Of a stretch of 8,244 nucleotides of DNA, positions 1 to 5,535 are shown piece by piece. Source of the stretch: Leptospira sp. (GTDB lineage Bacteria; Spirochaetota; Leptospiria; Leptospirales; Leptospiraceae); NCBI GenBank assembly GCA_025457985.1, contig JALOTI010000065.1, positions 1 to 8,244 of the forward strand, written 5' to 3'. How positions within the stretch are numbered: the first letter of the stretch is position 1; each line of letters starts with the position of its first letter. Under the pieces are notes generated by a model, which worked only from the letters and a program-made list of their open reading frames with translations, was not told where the DNA came from and made no database searches. Position numbers and translations under genes: made by a program.

Positions 1-1340
1 CATCTAAACGCTTAACAGACTATGATATTAAGCGTAAGAAGACAGGTTCCTTTTTCACGGGATTACCGCTTCTCAATTCAGATCCAAATAACGGTATTGG
101 GTATGGAGTCCGAGTATTCTACTTTCAAAACAATGATAAAAAAGATCCATTTTTTGAATATACGCCTTACAGGTATCGGGTCTTTGCGCAATATTTTCGT
201 ACTACATTAAATGCACAAAACCACTGGTTGAGTTTTGATGCTCCATATATTTTTGATACTAAGTGGCGCGTTCGTGCTGATCTTTTGTATGAACGAAATC
301 CAAACTTTCTGTTCTTTGGTGTTGGTGAAAGCTCTTTACAGCCGTTAGCCTACCACCAAAGAAATGATGAAACACGACCTCTGGTTCAAAATGGAACCTT
401 CAATGAGTATATGGAAGCAGGGTTGTACAAACGTCCAGGCGACGCTGGTCAAGCTCCCTTTGTATCGGATGCAAAATACAACCGGTACGAAATGGAGAAC
501 CCAAACGCAAATCTATCGGCTGAAAAAAGTCTCTTTGGTGGCACGGTTCGATTGGTTGCAGGAACAAGATTATCCAAACAAATCATAAGAACCTTTGATG
601 GAAAGAGTACAGTCGCAAGAGATCCAATTTTTGGGGATCAATTTTTACCGGATGCACTAAACACCGTTCCATACGGAACAACCCTTTTGACAGAAGAGGC
701 CCAAGCGGGTAGAATTCGAGGAATTAACGGCGGATATGTGAATACAATTAGGGCTGGTGTTGTCTATGACACTCGAGATTTTGAGCCAGATCCAAATAGT
801 GGACTCTTTTTTGAGGCAACTCACGAGCGTTCGATGAGAGCTATCGGATCACAATTTGAATTCAATAGGAATCTCGCCTCAGGACGTTTTTTCTACAGCC
901 CGGCACCAGGTACGTTTAAAAAATTAGTCATCGCTGGCCGCGCAACTGTTGTGCAAACAAATGGCGATGTTCCCTTCTATGAATACAGGAATATGTGGGG
1001 AACAGAAGGAAATCAAGTGGGACTTGGTGGAAGGACTACACTTCGGGGATACAAACAAGATCGATTTTTGGGACCTGTCATGGGATTTGGTAACTTAGAG
1101 CTCAGATGGAAATTCGGATCGATTGCCACAAAATCCTCAACGTTTGATTTTCAGCTTGTGCCCTTTTTTGACTTTGGTCGAGTTTGGGACGGAGCGGAAC
1201 GTATGAACCTGAAAGGATACAAGTATTCCTACGGTTTGGGTTTTAGAATTCCATGGAACCAATCGACAATCATCTACTTTGATTATGCGATCTCTCGAGA
1301 AGACCGCCAACTATTCGTTAATTTTCAACATATTTTCTAG
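1..1340 (+). CDS. Omp85 (BamA/TamA-like) outer-membrane barrel protein, 5' end outside window
   Basis: The reading frame is open from the left edge (first full codon at base 3) to a TAG at 1338-1340, giving 445 visible residues; the true start and signal peptide lie outside. A TTG at 228 is internal, because barrel-like sequence (GIGYGVRVFYFQN, then alternating aromatic strands) continues upstream of it. Family marks seen: DTRDFEPDPNSG near 768-803, typical of the early strands of the surface-antigen domain; GLGGRTTLRGY ending at 1052, where LRGY matches the conserved (V/L)RG(F/Y) motif of the barrel-inserted loop 6; a strand rich in F and D (PFFDFGRVWDG); and a C-terminal strand ending in Phe, the usual beta-signal for insertion by the BAM machinery. 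Omp85 proteins insert or translocate proteins or lipids across the outer membrane. POTRA domains cannot be judged, as the N-terminus is missing. The next gene starts 9 bases downstream, suggesting co-transcription. Confident for the superfamily, not for the specific role. Confidence 0.88.
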   Translation, partial: SKRLTDYDIKRKKTGSFFTGLPLLNSDPNNGIGYGVRVFYFQNNDKKDPFFEYTPYRYRVFAQYFRTTLNAQNHWLSFDAPYIFDTKWRVRADLLYERNPNFLFFGVGESSLQPLAYHQRNDETRPLVQNGTFNEYMEAGLYKRPGDAGQAPFVSDAKYNRYEMENPNANLSAEKSLFGGTVRLVAGTRLSKQIIRTFDGKSTVARDPIFGDQFLPDALNTVPYGTTLLTEEAQAGRIRGINGGYVNTIRAGVVYDTRDFEPDPNSGLFFEATHERSMRAIGSQFEFNRNLASGRFFYSPAPGTFKKLVIAGRATVVQTNGDVPFYEYRNMWGTEGNQVGLGGRTTLRGYKQDRFLGPVMGFGNLELRWKFGSIATKSSTFDFQLVPFFDFGRVWDGAERMNLKGYKYSYGLGFRIPWNQSTIIYFDYAISREDRQLFVNFQHIF

Positions 1341-1344
1341 GGGG
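1339..1344 (+). promoter_or_regulatory. Shine-Dalgarno AGGGGG overlapping the barrel gene's stop codon
   Basis: The last two bases of the barrel gene's TAG stop start the purine run AGGGGG, which sits 5 bases before the ATG at 1350. This fixes the start of the lipoprotein gene and suggests that a ribosome finishing the upstream gene can reinitiate, coupling translation of the two. The placement is seen; the coupling is inferred. Confidence 0.7.
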
Positions 1345-1349
1345 AAAAC

Positions 1350-2069
1350 ATGAAAAACATAACTATAATACTTCTTTTTTCTCTCTCTTTTTTGTTCGTA
1401 AATTGCCAAGAGGAGCCTGTCCGCGAAATTTTTCCTGGACTGAGTGATGATGACGCCGCCATCCTCCTCCAAGGATTACTTTTAAACCAAACTTATACGG
1501 ACAACCGAGATGGAACGGTAACCGACACAAGCCTCAACCTTGTTTGGAGAAAATGTACGCAGGGGCAGGTATATCGTCCAGGTCCTAACGACTGTGAGGG
1601 TATAGAACGCCCATCGACTGTGAATCCTTTTTTCACCCCCGCAGCAGGAGGAGATCAAATCCTATGGGGAGCTCAGCAATTTTCGTATTGCAGTAGTGCA
1701 ACGAATGCATGCAACCGATTGCTTGTTCCCCAAATTCTACAAGGTAGTTCTGAGATTTCGATTTCGGGAATCAGTGAAGCATTCCAGTCTTGCAATTCTT
1801 TGAATTCGCCAGGGGCTGATCCCAACACCGCCTGGCGCGTTCCCAACCCCGTTGAATTACAAAGGCTGACTCTACAAGGTCGAAATGCGATGATTTTAGG
1901 TCCCTTTCCGAACACAGTCGAAGATTATTATTGGAGTTCTTGGTCAAATCCTGAAGATTTACTGGGACAAAGTGCAACTGCTGTTATATTTGAAAGAAAG
2001 AGATTTGGAGAATCAGAGCTTAGAACAAAGACCGATCGTTACTATGTTAGATGCGTTCGAAACCGCTAA
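1350..2069 (+). CDS. DUF1566 (Lcl C-terminal-like) domain lipoprotein
   Basis: The 239-residue product starts with a short basic n-region, a hydrophobic stretch and a lipobox-like LFVNC with Cys19, so it is probably a lipoprotein; a run of acidic residues (EE at 21-22, DDD at 33-35) follows. Residues about 50-238 match the DUF1566 pattern: RDGTVTDTSLNLVW (53-66), W162-R-V-P with PVELQRL, YYWSSWS (193-199), and a closing YYVRCVR (231-237). Seven Cys follow the lipobox Cys (69, 82, 114, 121, 148, 235 and others near the domain edges were checked by eye), consistent with a disulfide-rich extracytoplasmic fold. DUF1566 is related to the C-terminal domain of the Legionella collagen-like adhesin and occurs in many Leptospira surface or periplasmic lipoproteins; its biochemical role is not established. 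The gene follows the Omp85 gene by 9 bases and is followed by a hairpin terminator, so the two probably form the end of one operon. The product could be at the cell surface or periplasmic. Confidence 0.87.
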   Translation: MKNITIILLFSLSFLFVNCQEEPVREIFPGLSDDDAAILLQGLLLNQTYTDNRDGTVTDTSLNLVWRKCTQGQVYRPGPNDCEGIERPSTVNPFFTPAAGGDQILWGAQQFSYCSSATNACNRLLVPQILQGSSEISISGISEAFQSCNSLNSPGADPNTAWRVPNPVELQRLTLQGRNAMILGPFPNTVEDYYWSSWSNPEDLLGQSATAVIFERKRFGESELRTKTDRYYVRCVRNR

Positions 2070-2086
2070 CCTAAGACTCAAAACTT

Positions 2087-2118
2087 AAAAAAAACCCCCT
2101 AAGTGCGGTGAGGGGGTT
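2087..2118. terminator. Bidirectional-looking intrinsic terminator, strongest on the minus strand
   Basis: AACCCCCT (2093-2100) and AGGGGGTT (2111-2118) pair perfectly over 8 bp around a 10-base loop. It lies 23 bases past the DUF1566 gene and should end that transcript. The plus-strand tail is poor (ACATATTTT), but the left flank is eight A (2087-2094, overlapping the stem), so an RNA made from the minus strand would have a clean U-run right after the stem. It may therefore also stop leftward transcription coming from the SDR gene at 2519-3208. Confidence 0.78.
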
Positions 2119-2134
2119 ACATATTTTAAGTTAG

Positions 2135-2162
2135 TTGACACCCATTAACAACCGAGTAAATT
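2135..2162 (+). promoter_or_regulatory. Candidate sigma-70 promoter for the small lipoprotein gene
   Basis: A consensus -35 TTGACA (2135-2140) is followed after 16 bases by TAAATT (2157-2162), which matches 4 of 6 bases of TATAAT. It sits directly after the hairpin terminator, where a new transcript would be expected to begin. The predicted RNA start would be near 2169, almost on the first ATG (2170) of the downstream gene, which bears on the choice of start codon. Confidence 0.5.
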
Positions 2163-2169
2163 CAGAAAA

Positions 2170-2487
2170 ATGATTATTTTAAAAAAGAATATGCGGATTT
2201 TATCACTTTCGATTTTGATTCTGATGGTTATTTCTTTTTACAACTGTGGTCTCAATTCAGAAAAATGCGATTCATTGAAAAAAGAAAAAGCTCTGTGTGA
2301 ACTGGCAGTTTTAGTCGCCATCCCCACATGTCCGGATATAGTGACTACGCGTAGTTTTTCAAATTCGTCCACTATGACAACTAACTCTACGATACGACTC
2401 AGGAATACAGACTGCGAGTTGAGAAAACTCTTTCTGTTAGATGCCTGTCGTCAAAGAGAACGAAAAGAATGTGGTGACGATAAATAG
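2170..2487 (+). CDS. Small Cys-rich hypothetical lipoprotein
   Basis: I do not recognise a family. The 105-residue product has a signal peptide (KK, then LSLSILILMVISF) and a lipobox-like SFYNC with Cys26. The mature part (about 80 residues) contains six more Cys at 33, 43, 54, 82, 93 and 101, an even number that could form three disulfides, with C-X9-C, C-X10-C, C-X10-C and C-X7-C spacings. Between Cys54 and Cys82 is a low-complexity Ser/Thr/Asn stretch (60-74), probably a loop; the tail is charged (RQRERKECGDDK). Two starts are possible: ATG 2170, or ATG 2191 (Met8, MRILSLS), which gives a more typical signal peptide and a 5' leader if the promoter at 2135-2162 is right; neither has a strong Shine-Dalgarno. 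The protein should be exported and lipid-anchored in the periplasm or outer membrane. The gene converges with the SDR gene 31 bases away, with no clear hairpin between them. Confidence 0.72.
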   Translation: MIILKKNMRILSLSILILMVISFYNCGLNSEKCDSLKKEKALCELAVLVAIPTCPDIVTTRSFSNSSTMTTNSTIRLRNTDCELRKLFLLDACRQRERKECGDDK

Positions 2488-2518
2488 AATTCTTCCTAGA
2501 ACCTCGGAAATGTTCCAT

Positions 2519-3208
2519 TCAATTTGGTCGAAGGTTACCCAACCCACCATTTATACCAAAAATTTGGCCCGTTGTAAATTTGGAGGATTCGCTTAATAGC
2601 CATATTGCGAGACTCGCAATATCTTTTGGATTTCCAATTTGCTTTAGGGGATGACGATCTTCACTCGCCTTACGTTTAGATTCCGAGTCAAGGAGCGATT
2701 TCGCAAGCGGTGTATCAGTCAAGGATGGAGCGATTCCGTTGAATCGTATCTTTGGGGCGAACTCTGCTGCCAGTGACTTAATCAGTGACTCCATCGCACC
2801 TTTGCTAGAAGCAATGGATGTGTGGTAAGGAAGCCCTAGTTGGGCTGCAACCGTGCTAAAGCTCACAACGGAAGCATCGGTTGCTTCCAGAAGATTGGGA
2901 AGGTATTTCCTTATTACTCTAACGAATCCAAGTAAATTGAGTTCAAACTCTTTTAAAAAGTCTTCATCTTTTAAAGATCGAAAGGGTTTTAATGTGATGC
3001 TACCTGGACAATACACAATACCTGATAAAGGATTTTGTATATCAGGAAAATTCGCAGGTTCTAAAACATCTAAGGTAAAGAAGTTTGCTACTTGGCTCCT
3101 GTGAGATCGGCTTGTCCCAATGACTTTTTTTCCCATTCCTTCCAATTGAGTCGCAATTTCTTGACCAATTCCAGTTCCACAACCAACTACTAAGATATCA
3201 TAATTCAT
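2519..3208 (-). CDS. SDR-fold protein lacking the canonical catalytic Tyr
   Basis: The 229-residue product is the usual length of a classical short-chain dehydrogenase/reductase. Seen: a Rossmann Gly motif GCGTGIG (9-15) after the first strand; R34 in GTSRS, where NADP-preferring members often have a basic residue; LDV (46-48), the adenine-ring pocket Asp; YCPG (66-69) in place of NNAG; Asn91 in ELNLLG, the usual active-site Asn; S118/T119 in FSTVAA; Lys136 in SSKGA; IAPSLTDTP (159-167) after the active site; and INGG (219-222) near the end. The Tyr expected four residues before the Lys is Ile132 (SIASSKGAME); the nearest Tyr is 128. It is therefore a divergent SDR that may lack normal oxidoreductase activity, use another residue, or act as an NAD(P)-binding regulator. 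An in-frame TGA directly precedes the ATG, so the start cannot lie further upstream. Its substrate is unknown. It lies 98 bases downstream of the cyclase gene on the same strand, through an A+T-rich gap, so co-transcription is possible but not shown. Confidence 0.85.
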   Translation of the reverse strand: MNYDILVVGCGTGIGQEIATQLEGMGKKVIGTSRSHRSQVANFFTLDVLEPANFPDIQNPLSGIVYCPGSITLKPFRSLKDEDFLKEFELNLLGFVRVIRKYLPNLLEATDASVVSFSTVAAQLGLPYHTSIASSKGAMESLIKSLAAEFAPKIRFNGIAPSLTDTPLAKSLLDSESKRKASEDRHPLKQIGNPKDIASLAIWLLSESSKFTTGQIFGINGGLGNLRPN

Positions 3209-3306
3209 TCAGATTACCAAGGTTTAGACGTCTTTACCATATTTAAAATTTTTACTTTTTTAAAATTCAGTCAGACCAAATATTCTTATCCAACCTGCTA
3301 ATTATC

Positions 3307-5283
3307 TCAACCTGTTTGGATAGTTCGACGGCATCGTTTTAAAAAGCACTGTGCAGCACGATCTTCAGGATTTGACTCAAGTAGGTTTGTAAATTGTAAT
3401 TCGGCATCTTGCAACTTTCGTGTCGCAAACAGTCCAACCGCCTTTTGGAATAAAGCGTCTAAGCTTAGTTTCTTTTGGGCAATTTCTGGTTCATCGGCAT
3501 CTAACACTTCATAGATGAGAACTGGAGTGCGTTTTCCCTTAACTAAATGTTTTCCTAAGGATCGAAGTTGGTATGTATTTCCTAATTCTTTTGCAACATC
3601 GGCGCTGATTAAAATACGAGCTCCATACCCCGAAGTCAAACCTTCCAGGCGCGAGGCAAGATTGACTGCATCTCCGATAACGGTATTATCAATACGTTCC
3701 AATTCACCAATGGTTCCGAGCATAACAAAACCGCGGTGGATCCCGATTCCGATTTTGATGGGAACTCGGTTGGTATCGATACGAACCTGGTTATGTCTTT
3801 GCACCATCTCATGCATCTGCACAGCGGCACGCACTGCGTCTGTACTCCGATCAAACAGTGCCATGATCGCGTCTCCGATGTACTTATCGATAAAGCCCCC
3901 ATTTTCCCGGATGATGGGTCCCACACGTTGCAAATACGAATTCAAAAAGTTGAAGTTTTCTTGAGGAGTCATCGACTCGGAAAGTTCTGTAAAAGACCGA
4001 ATGTCCGCAAAGAGTACGGACATCTCACGTTGTACCTGGTCGCCATGTTTGATTTCCACGAGGGATGGCCTTCCAAGAATGTTTAAGAACTGATCTGGAA
4101 CAAATCTCCTCAAAGACAGGTTAGTTGCTTCAAGATTATCGGCATAGGCTCTCAAATCTTTTTGAGACTGAAAAAATCGATCAGCGATCAAAAAGAGAAC
4201 AACACCGACAAATGCAATTAATGCCCAATGGATCAAACCAACCGGAATCCAATCCAAAAATCGGTCGATCAAATCGATCAGCGTCGCAAAGATGAAGAGA
4301 GAAAGACCAATCGCAAAAAGCCGAAGTTCACGGTTTCCATGGACCGCTGCAAGGATGGAAAGTGCACCCAATGCAAGTGCGGCAGGAATCACTAAGAGAA
4401 GAAAGATCCGGAACACAAGCCATACATTTAGGAGTGGATAGGTCTCATTGCCAAGGGCGAATAGGAAAAAAGATCCGAGTAAGGCAAATAGAAGCCAAAG
4501 GATTCGTTTGGAACGACCACGGAACAAAGTAATGGCGATCCCAAGTAAACCCATCGGCACCGAATAAAAGGATAATCGAAGTAATGTGAACCATTCATCT
4601 CCAAAGCCACTTAGATACCAAGCGAGATCAGAACGTAATACACTTAATGCACCCAGGGACGCGAGAAAAAATCCAAAGCTTATCGTAGCCCAATCTCGAC
4701 TAAAACCGACTGCCACAGAAAATGTAACAAGACTTAGGGCAAGGAATACAAAGCCTAAAAACAAACTATCCGCCTGAGAGAGTAAAAATCGAATGCGCAT
4801 AGCATCAGCGTTCCCAATCCAAATCGGACCCATGATGCCTCGTTCCCCATATTCATCTGCAATATGGGCAGAGATGAGTAGAGTTGCTTGTTTTTGTCCT
4901 TTGCGTTCTAAAGCAGAAAGGTCAAGGATTGGCCAAACACGACGAACGTCAGCCTTTCCATCTTTCAAAGATGCAAAAGATTGAATCAATTCATCCTCGA
5001 CAAATACCCGATAGAGTCCTGGAACACTTGCTGGTGGGAGCATCAAAAAAGAACCTTTTGCGAGATCAATCGTGGTTCGATACCAAAGCACTCCGCCTCG
5101 CAGAGAGGGATCGTAGAGATTTATTCCTGGTTTATACGATTTCCAATTGGAAAGAGTTTCCTTTGGAAAGGAATCAGGAGAGGAAACAAATATAGATTCC
5201 CAGGCAGAATCTAAGGGCATTTTCCGTTCGCCCAAACAATTGCCACAAACAGCCATTAGAAAAAAAAGATATAGTATTCGCAT
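3307..5283 (-). CDS. Class III adenylate cyclase with periplasmic sandwich-like domain and 7TM (7TMR-DISM-like) sensor
   Basis: 658 residues in this order. An N-terminal hydrophobic signal ends at AVCGNC (Cys16), possibly a lipobox. A periplasmic domain (about 55-158) with GGVLWYRTTIDL, LYRVFVEDELI and a closing GPIWIGN resembles the jelly-roll sandwiches of glycosidase-type carbohydrate-binding domains. Seven hydrophobic segments follow at roughly 172-193, 199-216, 235-254, 259-278, 285-312, 320-337 and 345-367, as in 7TMR-DISM receptors. After a short coiled linker (371-392) comes the cyclase domain (about 418-595): metal-binding Asp427 (LFADIRSFT) and Asp471 (GDAIM), Lys467 and Thr534 at the adenine-specifying positions, and transition-state Asn541 and Arg545 (NLASR). 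The set is complete and the Lys/Thr pair fits class IIIb adenylate cyclases, so cAMP is the likely product. Residues 608-650 look like one TPR unit. The start ATG has GGGG 8 bases upstream. It is divergent from the GH18-like gene. The signal sensed is unknown; a glycan is a guess. Confidence 0.9.
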   Translation of the reverse strand: MRILYLFFLMAVCGNCLGERKMPLDSAWESIFVSSPDSFPKETLSNWKSYKPGINLYDPSLRGGVLWYRTTIDLAKGSFLMLPPASVPGLYRVFVEDELIQSFASLKDGKADVRRVWPILDLSALERKGQKQATLLISAHIADEYGERGIMGPIWIGNADAMRIRFLLSQADSLFLGFVFLALSLVTFSVAVGFSRDWATISFGFFLASLGALSVLRSDLAWYLSGFGDEWFTLLRLSFYSVPMGLLGIAITLFRGRSKRILWLLFALLGSFFLFALGNETYPLLNVWLVFRIFLLLVIPAALALGALSILAAVHGNRELRLFAIGLSLFIFATLIDLIDRFLDWIPVGLIHWALIAFVGVVLFLIADRFFQSQKDLRAYADNLEATNLSLRRFVPDQFLNILGRPSLVEIKHGDQVQREMSVLFADIRSFTELSESMTPQENFNFLNSYLQRVGPIIRENGGFIDKYIGDAIMALFDRSTDAVRAAVQMHEMVQRHNQVRIDTNRVPIKIGIGIHRGFVMLGTIGELERIDNTVIGDAVNLASRLEGLTSGYGARILISADVAKELGNTYQLRSLGKHLVKGKRTPVLIYEVLDADEPEIAQKKLSLDALFQKAVGLFATRKLQDAELQFTNLLESNPEDRAAQCFLKRCRRTIQTG

Positions 5284-5535
5284 TAGGGTTACCCCGTAGG
5301 CCTCTTTTCACATGGTTACCAATTTTGGTATAGGAGTGCCTTCCCACAAGTTTGACCGATCTAACGAGCGTTGGTTCCTGTTTTTTTCCGAAAATGGAAT
5401 GCCTTTTTTGTTGGTCCTAATCAGTTTTTAGATGTATTGGAATCTAGACTCGAAGAATTCTGAAATGGTATGCCCAAAAGGGGAGATTTTGTTGCGACTG
5501 GAATCATTCGCCAAACATAGGTAAGAGATTTTACA
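5284..5535. other. Divergent intergenic region between the 7TM cyclase and GH18-like genes
   Basis: These 252 bases must hold the 5' ends of two transcripts running in opposite directions. GGTTACC occurs twice (5287-5293 and 5314-5320), each copy being a quasi-palindrome GGT-T-ACC. An inverted repeat lies at 5317-5330. For the plus strand, only a weak pair TAGACT / TATGCC with an 18-base spacer (from about 5443) was found, too poor to call a promoter. AAGAG at 5523-5527 is the likely Shine-Dalgarno for the GH18-like gene, 8 bases before its ATG. No convincing protein-coding gene or RNA gene is visible. Confidence 0.6.
5317..5330. promoter_or_regulatory. Perfect 6-bp inverted repeat TACCAA-TT-TTGGTA, candidate operator
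   Basis: TACCAA (5317-5322) and TTGGTA (5325-5330) are exact reverse complements around TT. The site lies 34 bases upstream of the cyclase ATG and overlaps one of the two GGTTACC elements. Read on the minus strand, TATACC (5332-5327) could be a -10 hexamer of the cyclase promoter, in which case a protein bound here would block it; I could not find a matching -35. A 6-bp repeat can arise by chance, so this is tentative. Confidence 0.3.

Noticed and set aside
228..1340. Omp85 gene starting at TTG 228
   Set aside because: The frame is open to the left edge and the upstream residues are clearly part of the same barrel, so the start is outside the window.
2488..2518. Hairpin between the convergent small lipoprotein and SDR genes
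   Set aside because: Only a 4-bp TTCC/GGAA pairing was found, with no U-run on either strand.
3230..3275. A+T-rich near-palindromic stretch between the cyclase and SDR genes as a terminator
   Set aside because: The arms (AATTTTA / TAAAAATT) do not pair cleanly and contain no G-C core, so an intrinsic terminator is not supported.
3515..4086. Plus-strand open stretches inside the 7TM cyclase gene
   Set aside because: They are opposite-strand shadows of the cyclase catalytic domain, with no recognisable protein features.
5465..5524. Tiny overlapping reading frames (19 codons from ATG 5465 and 16 codons from ATG 5470) just before the GH18-like gene, possible leader peptides
   Set aside because: Neither has a Shine-Dalgarno, a run of regulatory codons or a nearby attenuator hairpin; such short frames are expected by chance.
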